Source: Pectobacterium zantedeschiae (GTDB taxonomy: Bacteria > Pseudomonadota > Gammaproteobacteria > Enterobacterales > Enterobacteriaceae). Taken from it: a DNA stretch of 64,000 nucleotides. Below the pieces are notes generated by a model, which saw only the letters and a list, made by a program, of their open reading frames with translations, did not search any database and was not told the DNA's origin. Position numbers and translations under genes: made by a program. Shown here one piece after another: positions 1 to 9,511 of the stretch; position 1 is the first letter of the stretch; each line of letters starts with the position of its first letter. The DNA is taken from positions 2,345,229-2,409,228 of the forward strand of contig NZ_NWTM01000001.1 in the NCBI RefSeq assembly GCF_004137795.1, written 5' to 3'.

Positions 1-546
1 CCCCGCCGTCGGCGCCGCTACAGCTCCTGGACGCTGGCTATAGACCGTCTGATAAAGCTCACGGTCAGCGTCTTCATCAGGCCTGTCGATGTAAGGTGGC
101 AACGGCATATGGCCGATGTCATTCAGAATCGTCAGAACATCACGCGCGTCATCAAAATGCAGTTCAAATAGCGCATCGTGGCGAGCCGCCATTGTGGCCT
201 TAACACTTTCATCATCACCCAGCAGCAGTTCTGTGCCCGGCTTTGGCGCTTTTGAGGCCCGAACGTGCGCGAGTACCCGACGATCGTCCAGCACGCGTTC
301 CACCAGCACTTCCAGCTTACCGCCACTGACTTTGCGGCCAAACAAACGTGCAGGTATCACGCGTGTGTTGTTGAATACCAGCAGATCGCCCGGATTCAGC
401 TTCTCCAGCAAATCGGTAAACACGCCGTGCGTCAGATTTCCTGTCGGCCCATCCAGCGATAGCAAACGGCAGCCACTGCGTTGCGCTTGTGGATAATGGG
501 CAATCAATGACTCGGGAAGTTCAAACGAAAAATCGGCAACACGCAT
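1..546 (-). CDS. queA: S-adenosylmethionine:tRNA ribosyltransferase-isomerase (partial)
   Basis: The first 182 codons are present; the 3' half lies beyond the left edge (the family is about 350 residues). QueA transfers and isomerises the ribosyl group of SAM onto 7-aminomethyl-7-deazaguanine in tRNA, giving epoxyqueuosine, in the cytosol. The protein starts [20 protein letters not shown], a hallmark of the family, and continues with the conserved [12 protein letters not shown] segment (about residues 58-69). The ATG at 546 gives the expected N-terminus. It is divergent from acpH, as these genes are neighbours in other enterobacteria. The call is secure. Confidence 0.95.
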   Translation of the reverse strand, partial: MRVADFSFELPESLIAHYPQAQRSGCRLLSLDGPTGNLTHGVFTDLLEKLNPGDLLVFNNTRVIPARLFGRKVSGGKLEVLVERVLDDRRVLAHVRASKAPKPGTELLLGDDESVKATMAARHDALFELHFDDARDVLTILNDIGHMPLPPYIDRPDEDADRELYQTVYSQRPGAVAAPTAG

Positions 547-730
547 GGCAATTCACTTAGCTGTTAATACATTAAAAATGGGCGGCCTAGTCTAGAGCCG
601 CAAGCGCATGGCTGCAAGAAATAAGCACACGGCAGGCGTAACGCATCACAATTACAGTAGGCAAACTGCCCACTTTCGCCATATATAAGAGGACGTGCAT
701 AATAAAAGAAGAAGCAGATATACTACGCTA

Positions 731-1312
731 ATGAATTTTCTTGCTCACCTCCATCTGGCCACGCTGGCCGACAGCTCCCTGTTAGGTAATCTGATGGCGG
801 ACTTTGTTCGCGGCAACCCACAGGACAGCTACGCTGACGAGATCGTCGCGGGTATCCGTCTGCATCGCCGCGTTGACTCGCTGACCGATAGCCTGCCGGA
901 AGTCAAACAGGCGCGTCAGTACTTCAGCGAAGAATTCCGCCGTGTCGCCCCCATTACGCTAGATGTTTTATGGGATCACTATCTTGCACGCCACTGGTTA
1001 CAGCTAGTGCCGGATATGCCCCTGCAAACTTTTATCGATGGCGCGCAGTCACAAATCGAGCCCCATCTGGCGCAAACCCCTGAACGCTTTCAGAACCTAA
1101 ATCTCTATTTGTGGCCGGAACGTTGGATGACGCGCTATGCGGAGCTACCGTTTATCGCCGATGTACTGCACAGAATGTCAGTGCGCCGCCCAAAGCTGGC
1201 AGCACTGTCCGGCTCTTTTCAGGATATCGAGCAGCACTATCACCAATTTGAAATACTCTTCTGGCAATTTTATCCACGCATGATGCAGTTAGCGAAAACG
1301 CAACAGCTGTGA
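731..1312 (+). CDS. acpH: acyl carrier protein phosphodiesterase
   Basis: The 193-residue product removes the 4'-phosphopantetheine group from holo-ACP. It starts [20 protein letters not shown] and matches E. coli AcpH (YajB) in length and opening motif. The conserved [10 protein letters not shown] and [13 protein letters not shown] segments carry the His/Asp residues typical of the family. The upstream in-frame ATG at 695 would add 12 residues not found in homologues, so the start at 731 was chosen. No strong ribosome binding site is visible. It is transcribed away from queA and towards the peroxiredoxin gene. Confidence 0.92.
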   Translation: MNFLAHLHLATLADSSLLGNLMADFVRGNPQDSYADEIVAGIRLHRRVDSLTDSLPEVKQARQYFSEEFRRVAPITLDVLWDHYLARHWLQLVPDMPLQTFIDGAQSQIEPHLAQTPERFQNLNLYLWPERWMTRYAELPFIADVLHRMSVRRPKLAALSGSFQDIEQHYHQFEILFWQFYPRMMQLAKTQQL

Positions 1313-1404
1313 GATCACAACTTTTCCGTTTTTTGACGCAATATATTGTCCTTTCTATTAAAAGGGTTAATGTGATTTATTGAAAGGAAATAGCGATGAG
1401 TTCA

Positions 1405-1470
1405 ATAGACAAAAGCTATCTCATTGATTGGTCTCTTTGCCTGTATTCACTCAGGCAGAGTCCCTATACT
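1405..1470 (+). promoter_or_regulatory. candidate OxyR site and promoter of the peroxiredoxin gene
   Basis: ATAG-N7-CTAT (1405-1419) matches the first half of the OxyR consensus ATAG-N7-CTAT-N7-ATAG-N7-CTAT. The third quarter is ATTG (3 of 4) in the right register and the fourth is poor. A TATACT -10 hexamer lies at 1465-1470, placing the OxyR-like site just upstream of the -35 region, where OxyR activates. No good -35 hexamer is seen, as expected for an activated promoter. The site is inferred from sequence only. Confidence 0.4.
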
Positions 1471-1523
1471 AATTGCTGTTTTTTACATCCTCCGATCATT
1501 AACCGCTATCTACAGGAGTAATT

Positions 1524-2126
1524 ATGGTCCTGGTAACTCGTCAAGCCCCAGACTTCACCGCAGCTGCCGTTTTAGGCAGTGGCGAAATCGTCGAAAATTT
1601 CAACCTGAAGAAGCATATCAACGGTAAAGCTGCCGTGATCTTCTTCTGGCCGATGGACTTCACCTTTGTTTGTCCGTCAGAGCTGATTGCTTTCGATCAC
1701 CGCTATGCCGAGTTCAAGAAACGCGGCGTAGAAGTGGTTGGCGTTTCCTTTGACTCCGAGTTTGTTCACAACGCATGGCGTAACACCCCTGTGGACAAAG
1801 GCGGCATCGGCGAAGTGCAATACGCGATGGTTGCTGACATTAAGCGCGAAATCCAGAAGGCCTACGGCATTGAGCACCCAGAAGCGGGTGTTGCACTGCG
1901 TGGTTCTTTCCTGATCGACAAAAACGGCGTGGTTCGCCATCAGGTAGTGAACGATCTGCCGCTGGGTCGTAACATCGATGAAATGCTGCGCACCGTTGAC
2001 GCACTGCAATTCCACGAAGAGCACGGCGAAGTCTGTCCTGCACAGTGGGAAAAAGGGAAATCCGGTATGGGTGCGTCACCAGATGGCGTAGCGAAATACC
2101 TGTCTGAAAACGCGGACAAGCTGTAA
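1524..2126 (+). CDS. typical 2-Cys peroxiredoxin (AhpC/TSA family, peroxiredoxin C)
   Basis: A 200-residue cytosolic thiol peroxidase that reduces H2O2 and organic peroxides. The peroxidatic cysteine is C50 in DFTFVCPSEL and the resolving cysteine is C171 in GEVCPAQW. A GGIG motif resembling the GGLG of over-oxidation-sensitive peroxiredoxins lies near residue 94. It is a Prx1/TsaA-type protein, not the 187-residue AhpC of an ahpCF operon, and no ahpF is adjacent, so the reductant is probably thioredoxin. ATG 1524 follows a CAGGAG ribosome binding site at good spacing. A terminator follows at 2163, so it is likely monocistronic and peroxide-induced. Confidence 0.93.
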   Translation: MVLVTRQAPDFTAAAVLGSGEIVENFNLKKHINGKAAVIFFWPMDFTFVCPSELIAFDHRYAEFKKRGVEVVGVSFDSEFVHNAWRNTPVDKGGIGEVQYAMVADIKREIQKAYGIEHPEAGVALRGSFLIDKNGVVRHQVVNDLPLGRNIDEMLRTVDALQFHEEHGEVCPAQWEKGKSGMGASPDGVAKYLSENADKL

Positions 2127-2162
2127 TCCCTCATCTTTGCCCTCTGAGGTAATGTGATAATC

Positions 2163-2191
2163 AAGCCAGTTGCTATGCGACTGGCTTTTTT
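2163..2191 (+). terminator. rho-independent terminator of the peroxiredoxin gene
   Basis: The stem AAGCCAGT (2163-2170) pairs with ACTGGCTT (2180-2187) and runs straight into a T tract ending at 2191. Confidence 0.85.
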
Positions 2192-2342
2192 GTTCCTGAT
2201 GTCTCCCTAATCATTTCCCTCACCACTCACCTTCCTCAGCGATCCCAGAGAATACAAAAGGTTGACTAGGGGCGCTAAATCCTTAGCCTTAACGTCACAT
2301 CGTATTAATGCACGACAGATTGATGGAATAAAAGGAGAACGC

Positions 2343-3617
2343 ATGCAACAAAACCTCGCGCTGTGGTTGAGAGAAGCAGATATCCAACACGCTGGCATCA
2401 TTGCATTACTGATTGTTCTTGGGCTGATATTACTCATTTCTGCCGTCATTCACCTGATTCTGCATCAGGTTGTGCTGAAAAGAATGGTTCTACGCTCACT
2501 CAATAAGCCTGGGAAAACCGAGGGGCACGGGTGGAAGCAGGCACTGACGCAACACAACTTGTTTAATCGGCTGGCCTTCTTGCTACAAGGGGTGATCCTG
2601 AATATTCAGGTCTTTGTGTGGCTCCCCGCACAAAGTGAAACCCGTGAAGCGCTTATCATCTGCTCCCAAGTGTGGATTATGATTTTTGCGCTGCTATCCC
2701 TCTTCTCGCTACTTGATGTCCTGCTTAACGTTTCCGCCAGAACCAAGGTCGCAGCACAGTTGCCGCTGCGCGGCATCTTCCAGAGTCTGAAACTGATCGC
2801 CACTGTCGTCATCAGCATCATGGTGGTGTCACTGCTCATCGGGAAATCACCGCTGATTCTGATTAGTGGTTTAGGTGCAATGGCCGCCGTGTTGATGTTG
2901 GTGTTCAAAGATCCAATCATGGGGTTAGTCGCGGGCATCCAGCTTTCCGCCAACGATATGCTGACGCTGGGAGACTGGCTCGAAATGCCGAAATACGGCG
3001 CTGACGGTGCCGTCATCGACATTGGGCTGACGACGGTAAAAGTAAAAAACTGGGACAATACCGTCACCACCATTCCCACCTACTCGCTGGTGTCAGACTC
3101 CTTCAAAAACTGGCGTTCTATGTCAGAATCAGGGGGACGGCGCATCAAGAGAAGCATCAATATCGATACCACTAGCGTGCATTTCATGACGGAAGACGAA
3201 CAATCACGATTACTGCGCAGCAAGCTACTGTCATCTTATATTCAAAGTAAGAAGAACGAGTTGGATCAGCACAATGCGCAATCCGGTTCCGACCTGACAT
3301 CGCCGCTGAACGGTCGTCGTCTGACGAATCTGGGGACGTTCCGCGCCTACCTTCAGGTTTATCTGCGCACTCATCCGGGCATTCATAAAGGGATGACGCT
3401 GATGGTACGGCAACTTGCGCCGACGTCAGAAGGGGTACCGCTGGAAATTTACGCGTTTACCAACACCACTGCCTGGGTTGATTACGAAAGCATCCAGTCC
3501 GACATTTTCGACCATATCTTTGCAATCTTACCGGAGTTCGATCTCCGTATTCATCAAACACCGACAGGCCACGATATGCGGATAATGGGACAGCAGATGA
3601 CGGCTCCGAAAGCGTAA
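2343..3617 (+). CDS. ybdG: miniconductance mechanosensitive channel YbdG/MscM
   Basis: A 424-residue inner-membrane protein of the MscS superfamily that gates on membrane tension or osmotic downshift. Hydrophobic segments lie near residues 17-40, 75-95, 108-130 and 155-205. The pore-lining and beta domain is recognisable from [20 protein letters not shown] onward, followed by [20 protein letters not shown], close to E. coli YbdG (415 residues) rather than to MscS or MscK. The ATG at 2343 is preceded by AAAGGAGAACGC, an excellent ribosome binding site; the longer frame from 2262 lacks one. The gene is convergent with proY. Confidence 0.9.
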   Translation: MQQNLALWLREADIQHAGIIALLIVLGLILLISAVIHLILHQVVLKRMVLRSLNKPGKTEGHGWKQALTQHNLFNRLAFLLQGVILNIQVFVWLPAQSETREALIICSQVWIMIFALLSLFSLLDVLLNVSARTKVAAQLPLRGIFQSLKLIATVVISIMVVSLLIGKSPLILISGLGAMAAVLMLVFKDPIMGLVAGIQLSANDMLTLGDWLEMPKYGADGAVIDIGLTTVKVKNWDNTVTTIPTYSLVSDSFKNWRSMSESGGRRIKRSINIDTTSVHFMTEDEQSRLLRSKLLSSYIQSKKNELDQHNAQSGSDLTSPLNGRRLTNLGTFRAYLQVYLRTHPGIHKGMTLMVRQLAPTSEGVPLEIYAFTNTTAWVDYESIQSDIFDHIFAILPEFDLRIHQTPTGHDMRIMGQQMTAPKA

Positions 3618-3683
3618 TATCGATTAAAAAGCGCTCCAGTAGGAGTAATGCGATCGTTTAAGCATCGAGATACACGGGGCGAC

Positions 3684-3722
3684 CACAGGGGTGAGGCGTT
3701 CCTGCGGAAACCTCCCCCTGTG
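3684..3722 (+). terminator. strong hairpin downstream of ybdG
   Basis: CACAGGGG-T-GAGG (3684-3696) pairs with CCTC-CCCCTGTG (3711-3722) with one bulged T. TTTCCCCT follows, so the T tract is short. It lies between convergent ybdG and proY and probably ends ybdG transcription. Confidence 0.5.
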
Positions 3723-3783
3723 TTTCCCCTAATAACGGGCTTAAGTAATCAATATTATTCCAATGGAGCGCCAAGCTACGGGC

Positions 3784-5160
3784 TTAATTCTGTGCAGCCA
3801 CCGCGTTCTGACGCTTTTTCTTCCAGACATAACCCACTAAAAGCAGCAATATCCAGATAATACCGACATACAGCGACACACGGGTATCCGGGAAGTAGCC
3901 AATCAAACCGATGATGAAGAACAGAAAGACGATACCGAACACGGAGGTCGCGATCCCCCCGCGCAGCGGGAACGCCAGCGCTTTCACTTCATCAGGACTA
4001 AGACGGCGGCGGAAGGCGATCTGAGAAAACAGAATCATGATCCACACCCACACCGTCGCAAAGGTAGCCAATGAGGCAATCACCAGAAACACTTTGCCAG
4101 GCATAATGTAATTCAGGTACACCGCTACCAGCAGCGCCATCATCATCACAACGACCGTTACCCACGGAATACCACGTTTGGAAATACGGCTAAACACTTT
4201 CGGAGCATGCCCCTGCTCCGCCATCCCGTGCAGCATACGACCGACACCGAAGACATCGCTGTTAATCGCAGACAGCGACGCGGTAATCACGACAAAGTTC
4301 AGGATACCTGCCGCAGCCGTAATGCCCATATGCTGGAACGTCAGCACGAACGGGCTTCCGTTGGTGCCTACCTGATTCCACGGATAAATCGACATAATGA
4401 CGAACAGCGTACCGACATAGAACACCAAAATGCGCCACGGCACAGAGTTAATCGCGCGAGGGATAGATTTATGCGGGTCTTTGGCTTCACCGGCAGTGAT
4501 CCCAATGATCTCTACGCCGCCATAGGCAAACATCACCAACTGTAGCGATAGAATCATCCCCATTACACCGTTACTGAAGAACCCACCATTGCTCCAGAGA
4601 TTATGGATGCCAGTAGGTTGACCACCGTTACCAATCCCCCAGACAATGATGCCGACCCCGGCAACGATCATGATGATAATAGTGGCTACTTTGAAGAAAG
4701 AGAGCCAAAACTCCAGTTCACCAAAGGCTTTCACATTCATCAGATTGATGGCGCCGATGATGAGTACCACGCTCAAGACCCAGACCCAGTGCGGCACCGC
4801 AGGGAACCAGACGCCCATGTAGATGCCAAACGCGGTCACATCAGCAATGGCGACAATCAGCATCTCAAAGCAGTAGGTCCAACCGGTGATATATCCCGCC
4901 AACGGCCCGAGATAATCCTGCGCATAGCGAGAAAACGAGCTGGATTGCGGATTATGCACCGACATTTCACCCAGTGCGCGCATGATGATATACGCGACAA
5001 TCCCACCGATCAGATAAGCCAGCAATACGCTGGGGCCAGCCATTTGGATCGCGCTAGCGGAACCATAAAACAGACCGGTTCCGATCGCCGAACCAAGGGC
5101 GATAAAGCGGATATGCCGCGTGCTTAACCCACGCTTGAGCTTGGAGGATGGTTGTTCCAT
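3784..5160 (-). CDS. proY: proline-specific permease ProY
   Basis: A 458-residue amino acid/polyamine/organocation (APC) permease with about twelve membrane segments. The start [20 protein letters not shown] and the following [13 protein letters not shown] glycine-rich helix are diagnostic of the amino acid transporter family (ProY, AroP, GabP), and the whole chain resembles ProY best. It lies downstream of brnQ on the same strand, the E. coli order, but a strong terminator (5200-5230) separates the two, so expression probably comes from its own promoter. ATG 5160 was chosen because it gives the conserved N-terminus. Substrate specificity is taken from homology. Confidence 0.88.
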   Translation of the reverse strand: MEQPSSKLKRGLSTRHIRFIALGSAIGTGLFYGSASAIQMAGPSVLLAYLIGGIVAYIIMRALGEMSVHNPQSSSFSRYAQDYLGPLAGYITGWTYCFEMLIVAIADVTAFGIYMGVWFPAVPHWVWVLSVVLIIGAINLMNVKAFGELEFWLSFFKVATIIIMIVAGVGIIVWGIGNGGQPTGIHNLWSNGGFFSNGVMGMILSLQLVMFAYGGVEIIGITAGEAKDPHKSIPRAINSVPWRILVFYVGTLFVIMSIYPWNQVGTNGSPFVLTFQHMGITAAAGILNFVVITASLSAINSDVFGVGRMLHGMAEQGHAPKVFSRISKRGIPWVTVVVMMMALLVAVYLNYIMPGKVFLVIASLATFATVWVWIMILFSQIAFRRRLSPDEVKALAFPLRGGIATSVFGIVFLFFIIGLIGYFPDTRVSLYVGIIWILLLLVGYVWKKKRQNAVAAQN

Positions 5161-5199
5161 TGATAAGCAACCCTGTCTTATATAAAGAAAAACATTACA

Positions 5200-5230
5200 A
5201 AAAGAAAAACCACAGGCAAATACCTGTGGT
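5200..5230 (-). terminator. rho-independent terminator of brnQ
   Basis: On the minus strand ACCACAGG (5230-5223) pairs with CCTGTGGT (5216-5209), followed by TTTTCTTTT. It lies 70 bp after brnQ and 40 bp before the proY start. Confidence 0.88.
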
Positions 5231-5300
5231 GCAGAAACCCAACGCCGTGCTGGAACAGTAGGTATTCCTACCACTCCAGCGCTATCAGGTATGAACGATA

Positions 5301-6620
5301 TTATTGATGTACCGTAACTTCCTGACGACCACACAGTCTGTCGTAAATCACTGCTACCAGTAAAATCAGCAGTGACGGTGGTAACCAGGCCAACCCTTGC
5401 TCACTCAGCGGCAGGTTGAGGCTCCACTCGGGTAACAGCGATTTGAAAGCCGACGATTTTATACCATCTATCATGCCAAATAACAGACTGACTAACATGA
5501 CAGGGGCCACAATACGTGAAGCGCTATTCCACCAACGCAGCGTAAAACTCAGTAAAACCAGAATGATACACGGTGGATAAATCGCCGTCAGTACAGGAAT
5601 GGAAAGTTGAATCAGGTGGCTCAAGCCAAGGTTAGACACCACCATTGAGAACGCTCCCAGCACAAATACCAGCGTGCGATAGGACAACGGCAGATATTGC
5701 GCAAAGAACTCAGCACACGCACAGGTTAACCCCACCGCCGTCACCAGACATGCGATAAAGATTAACAACGCCAGGAAGCTGCTTCCCATGTTACCGAACG
5801 TGTGTTGCACATAAGCATGGAGAATCTCTGCCCCATTCAGTGCCTGCGGCACCAGTTCACCACTGACAGAACCGAGCTGGAACAGGCTCAAATAGACCAG
5901 AGTCAAACCAATGCCGGCAATTAACCCAGCCCACACGGTGTAACGAGTCAGCAGTACTGAACTAGTCACGCCACGTGAGCGTGCCGCATTGACGATCACG
6001 ATACCAAAGACCATCGCGCCCAGCGTATCCATCGTCAGATAGCCGTTAACAAAGCCATTGGAGAACGGCAGGTGCTCATACGCTTCTGTCGCAGGAATCG
6101 GTGTACCCGCAGGCCACAGCACCGCAGCAATACCCAGTACCGCCAGAGCAATAATTTTCAACGGTGCCAACACATGGCCGACCGTATCCAGCAGTTTCCC
6201 CGGATACAGAGAAATCCCGACGACGATAGCAAAATAAATCAGGCTGTAAATCAGAAGTGGAGTCGCACCGTTACCGACCAACGGAGCCAAACCAACTTCA
6301 AACGAGACAGTCGCCGTGCGCGGCGTCGCGAACAACGGCCCAACAGCCAGATAGCATACGGTCGCCAGAACCACACCGGCTTTTTTACCAATCGGTGAGC
6401 TTAGCGCATCGACGCCGCCGCCAACCCGAGCAAGGGCGATGACAGTCAGCACAGGTAGGCCAACCGCCGTCAACAGGAAGCCGATTGCCGCAGTCCAAAC
6501 GTGCTCTCCTGCCTGTAATCCCACCATAGGCGGGAAAATAATATTTCCTGCCCCCACGAATAAAGCAAAGGTCATAAAACCTAATGCCACAATATCTTTG
6601 GAAGTTAAACGATGACTCAT
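5301..6620 (-). CDS. brnQ: branched-chain amino acid transporter BrnQ (LIVCS family)
   Basis: A 439-residue inner-membrane carrier for Leu, Ile and Val driven by cation symport. It opens [20 protein letters not shown] followed by [11 protein letters not shown], the signature of the family, and has about twelve hydrophobic segments and the usual family length. In E. coli phoR is followed directly by brnQ; here a methionine synthase-like gene and a PstS-like gene intervene. The gene has its own terminator and an ERIC element about 130 bp upstream. Confidence 0.93.
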   Translation of the reverse strand: MSHRLTSKDIVALGFMTFALFVGAGNIIFPPMVGLQAGEHVWTAAIGFLLTAVGLPVLTVIALARVGGGVDALSSPIGKKAGVVLATVCYLAVGPLFATPRTATVSFEVGLAPLVGNGATPLLIYSLIYFAIVVGISLYPGKLLDTVGHVLAPLKIIALAVLGIAAVLWPAGTPIPATEAYEHLPFSNGFVNGYLTMDTLGAMVFGIVIVNAARSRGVTSSVLLTRYTVWAGLIAGIGLTLVYLSLFQLGSVSGELVPQALNGAEILHAYVQHTFGNMGSSFLALLIFIACLVTAVGLTCACAEFFAQYLPLSYRTLVFVLGAFSMVVSNLGLSHLIQLSIPVLTAIYPPCIILVLLSFTLRWWNSASRIVAPVMLVSLLFGMIDGIKSSAFKSLLPEWSLNLPLSEQGLAWLPPSLLILLVAVIYDRLCGRQEVTVHQ

Positions 6621-7141
6621 AGTGATGTCGTGTTGCCTGTATCAAATCGATAAAAAGAAAATCGTGCCGTTTATCGCCGCCAGAAGCCGTTCGTAAACGG
6701 GTACACCGAAGCATGATGCCCACACTCTAGCGACGCGAAAGATGGCGGCTAATACTCTAAATAATTCGAGTTTCAAGAAGGCGTCCCGATAAACTTACTC
6801 AGGTAAGTGATTCGGGTGACTGATGCAGCCAACGCACATGCAACTTGAAGTATGACGAGTATAGAGGAGTTATTTTTTGCACAGCCATATTGGGTGCTAA
6901 GTAAAACGTTTATAGCGTAAAAAGACAAGCGGAGATCTAAAAACCAGAGTATCTAGCCTAATTACACTAAAAAATAAGAATATAAATTGGTTTATCATGA
7001 TTTGCATGACACATGATTTGCGCATTTATCGATATTTCACTGCAATAAAACTGATAAAAATAGGCATAAAATGCGTAGTTCGATCATAAAAAAAACATAT
7101 TGCACAAAAATGTCGCGAGCGAAGAGCAGGATAACGGCCAT
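6621..7141. other. intergenic region upstream of brnQ
   Basis: This AT-rich stretch holds an ERIC element (6750-6864) and a 10-bp direct repeat CATGATTTGC at 6996-7005 and 7012-7021, 16 bp apart. No gene-like reading frame is seen. It must hold the brnQ promoter, but no clear -35/-10 pair can be assigned. Confidence 0.6.
6750..6864 (-). repeat. ERIC element
   Basis: About 115 bp, near full ERIC length. It has the characteristic ends (AAATAATTCGAGTTTCAAG at one side and CAACTTGAAGTATGACGAGT at the other) and a degenerate ERIC core centred on ACTCAGGTAAGTGATTCGGG. Ends and core match the enterobacterial repetitive intergenic consensus from memory. Confidence 0.8.
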
Positions 7142-7170
7142 AAAAAAGGCCGGATCGTATGATCCAGCCT
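7142..7170 (-). terminator. rho-independent terminator of the methionine synthase-like gene
   Basis: On the minus strand GGCTGGATC (7169-7161) pairs with GATCCGGCC (7156-7148) with one mismatch, a 4-nt loop, and a T tract at 7147-7142. Confidence 0.85.
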
Positions 7171-7209
7171 CTGTCTATCCATTATGGAGATAAGGTTACC
7201 TCATGGGTA

Positions 7210-8316
7210 TCACCACACGCGATTGGCAATATCCACGACAAGCTTCAGCTTATTCCACTGCTGTTCTTCCGTCAGGCTGTTACCCTCTTCCGTTGAAGCA
7301 AAACCACACTGCGGGCTCAGACAAATCTGGCTAAGATCGACATACTTTGCCGCTTCCGCGATACGTGCCTGCACAACTTCAGCGTCTTCCAATTCGCCGT
7401 TCTTCGTGGTGATCAGCCCCAGCACGACTTGCTGATGACCCGGCTTCACAAAACGCAGCGGCTCAAAGCCCCCCGCTCGCTCGGTATCGTATTCCAGGAA
7501 GAATGCATCGACATTCACTTCACCAAACAGAATTTCTGCAACAGGCTCATACCCGCCTTCAGAAATCCAGGTTGAACGGAAATTACCACGACAAACGTGT
7601 AAACCGATAACCAGATCGGCGGGTTTATCAGCCAGTGCTTTATTCAGGACGTCGGCATAGGTCCGTGCCAACTGCGCCGGATCTTCGCCACGTTCACGAA
7701 TCTGGCGTTTTTGATCGTCAGAACACAGGTAGGCCCACACGGTGTCATCCAGTTGCAGGAAACGGCAACCCGCATCATAAAATGCGTGAATCGCATCGCG
7801 CCAGGTTTGTGCCAGATCGTCGAAGTATTCGGCCAGATCGGGATAAACCGTCGCATCAATCGCTTTTCTGCCACCGCGGAAATGCATCACGCTCGGGCTA
7901 GGAATCGTCATTTTAGCAACGGCATCACCAGAAATGCTGTTCAGGTAACGGAAATGATCGAGCATCGGGTGCTGAGGATTAAAACTCACTTTATCCACGA
8001 CACGAATCGCATGGGATTTGGTCTGGATACCGTTGAATTGAATACCGTGATCGGCTTCGTAGCGCTCCACGCCGTGCAAATCGGCAAAGAAGTCAAAGTG
8101 CCACCAGGCACGGCGCAACTCACCGTCTGTCACAACCTGCAAGCCCGCTTCACGCTGCTTTTCTACCACCCGCAGAATCTCACGATCTTCAATATTACGC
8201 AGCGCGACATCATCAATCTCGCCCACCTGATGCTGAAGACGAGCCTGCTTAATCGCTGCTGGACGTAAGAAGCTGCCGACGATATCGGCACGGAAAGGGG
8301 ATAAAGTGTTCGCCAT
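7210..8316 (-). CDS. cobalamin-independent methionine synthase (MetE C-terminal family) protein
   Basis: A 368-residue protein that corresponds only to the catalytic C-terminal half of MetE, like Bacillus YxjG/YxjH and core methionine synthases. It opens with FRADIVGSFLRP. GLHVCRGNFRST (centred near residue 240) supplies a His-x-Cys pair, and LSPQCGFAST near the C-terminus supplies the second zinc-ligand Cys. The expected reaction is methyl transfer to homocysteine from a folate or other donor; the donor is unknown. ATG 8316 follows CAGGAGCGACAT. It has its own terminator and a MetJ-like site about 110 bp upstream, which supports a methionine role. Confidence 0.82.
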   Translation of the reverse strand: MANTLSPFRADIVGSFLRPAAIKQARLQHQVGEIDDVALRNIEDREILRVVEKQREAGLQVVTDGELRRAWWHFDFFADLHGVERYEADHGIQFNGIQTKSHAIRVVDKVSFNPQHPMLDHFRYLNSISGDAVAKMTIPSPSVMHFRGGRKAIDATVYPDLAEYFDDLAQTWRDAIHAFYDAGCRFLQLDDTVWAYLCSDDQKRQIRERGEDPAQLARTYADVLNKALADKPADLVIGLHVCRGNFRSTWISEGGYEPVAEILFGEVNVDAFFLEYDTERAGGFEPLRFVKPGHQQVVLGLITTKNGELEDAEVVQARIAEAAKYVDLSQICLSPQCGFASTEEGNSLTEEQQWNKLKLVVDIANRVW

Positions 8317-8426
8317 ATGTCGCTCCTGACATGTTGCCAGCACTCATCTTCAGGAAATAAGTGTACTGACAGATAGTTTCAATATGAAATATTTGCCCAG
8401 AGGGATAGTTACATTTAATCTTATTT

Positions 8427-8442
8427 GGCCATCTGGACGTCT
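8427..8442. promoter_or_regulatory. candidate MetJ operator (tandem met boxes)
   Basis: Two adjacent 8-mers, GGCCATCT and GGACGTCT, match the met box AGACGTCT at 5/8 and 7/8. MetJ binds such tandem boxes. They lie about 110 bp upstream of the methionine synthase-like gene. It is a motif match only. Confidence 0.4.
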
Positions 8443-8557
8443 AAATTTAAAGCTATCGTGTCACGTGGCGAATCGCAGGGCAATGGAAGAATTTTCACAT
8501 CACATGAATAAAATTCATGTAGTAAGAAAATATCGCAAATCGTCATAGAGAAAGAAG

Positions 8558-9496
8558 TTATTCAGGCAGGCCAATCTGTTGACGCGCCTGACGACGCGTT
8601 TCTTCCGGCAGCGGCAAGTAGCCATCCTGATTCACCAGCGATTGTCCCGTCTCAGACAGCACGCGCGCCAAAAATGCCGCCGTCAGCGCTTCCAGCGGTT
8701 GTCCGGGTGCTTTGTTGACATAGATGTAGAGATAACGGGTGTAGGGATACAAGCCACTGCGAATATTTTCAGTCGAGGGATAAATGTAGTCGGTGCCTTG
8801 TGCGGCTAATGGCAGCATTTTTACACCGCTGGAACGAAAGCCTACGCTGGCATAGCCGATCGCATCGGTTGATGCAGCAATCGCCTGAACAACGGACGCG
8901 GAACCTGGCAGCTCATTAACTTGGGGAAGAAAATCGCCACGGCATAGCGCTTTTTGCTTAAAGAACCCATAGGTTCCCGATGCAGAATTGCGCCCATAAC
9001 GCAGTAGCGTGCGCTTTTCCCAACTGCCGTGCAGCCCAAGGTCACCCCAGTGTTTTATCGGCTGGTGGTTACCGCAGCGCTGCGTAATCGAAAAGATCGC
9101 GTCCAACTGTGACAAATTCAGCCCGGACAGGGGGTTATCCTGATTAACCAATACAACCAGCGCATCCATTGCCACCGGCACCGCCAGCGGCGGATAACCG
9201 TAATGCTGAACAAAAGCCTCAATTTCGCTGGCCTTCATCGCCCTGCTCATCGGCCCGAGCTGTGCGGCACCTGATGCCAGAGACGTTGGCGCGGAGGACG
9301 ACCCAGCAGCCTGAATCTGTAAATTCACGTTCGGATAATGCTGGCTGAAATCCGCCGCCCAAAAGGCCATCAGGTTAGCCAGCGTATCCGACCCCGCGCT
9401 GGAGAGGTTACCTGCCAGCATCTGACGAGGCTGCGCGGAGCAAAACGCGCTGAGCAGCAGTAAAAAAGCGCCCGCAATACGTATGGCGGATTTCAT
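8558..9496 (-). CDS. periplasmic phosphate-binding protein, PstS family
   Basis: A 312-residue exported substrate-binding protein. A signal peptide (hydrophobic AGAFLLLLSAFCSA) is followed by LSSAGSDTLANLMAFW, AAGSSSAPTSL, and RNSASGTYGFF, the phosphate-binding loops of PstS-like proteins. It follows phoR by a few bases (phoR ends at 9512), so it is surely in the phoBR operon, yet no pstCAB permease genes follow. ATG 9496 is preferred to ATG 9505 because the GGA of the ribosome binding site is too close to the latter. It could feed a Pst permease encoded elsewhere or act as a phosphate sensor or scavenger. Confidence 0.82.
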   Translation of the reverse strand: MKSAIRIAGAFLLLLSAFCSAQPRQMLAGNLSSAGSDTLANLMAFWAADFSQHYPNVNLQIQAAGSSSAPTSLASGAAQLGPMSRAMKASEIEAFVQHYGYPPLAVPVAMDALVVLVNQDNPLSGLNLSQLDAIFSITQRCGNHQPIKHWGDLGLHGSWEKRTLLRYGRNSASGTYGFFKQKALCRGDFLPQVNELPGSASVVQAIAASTDAIGYASVGFRSSGVKMLPLAAQGTDYIYPSTENIRSGLYPYTRYLYIYVNKAPGQPLEALTAAFLARVLSETGQSLVNQDGYLPLPEETRRQARQQIGLPE

Positions 9497-9511
9497 GGAT
9501 AGCATTTTCCG

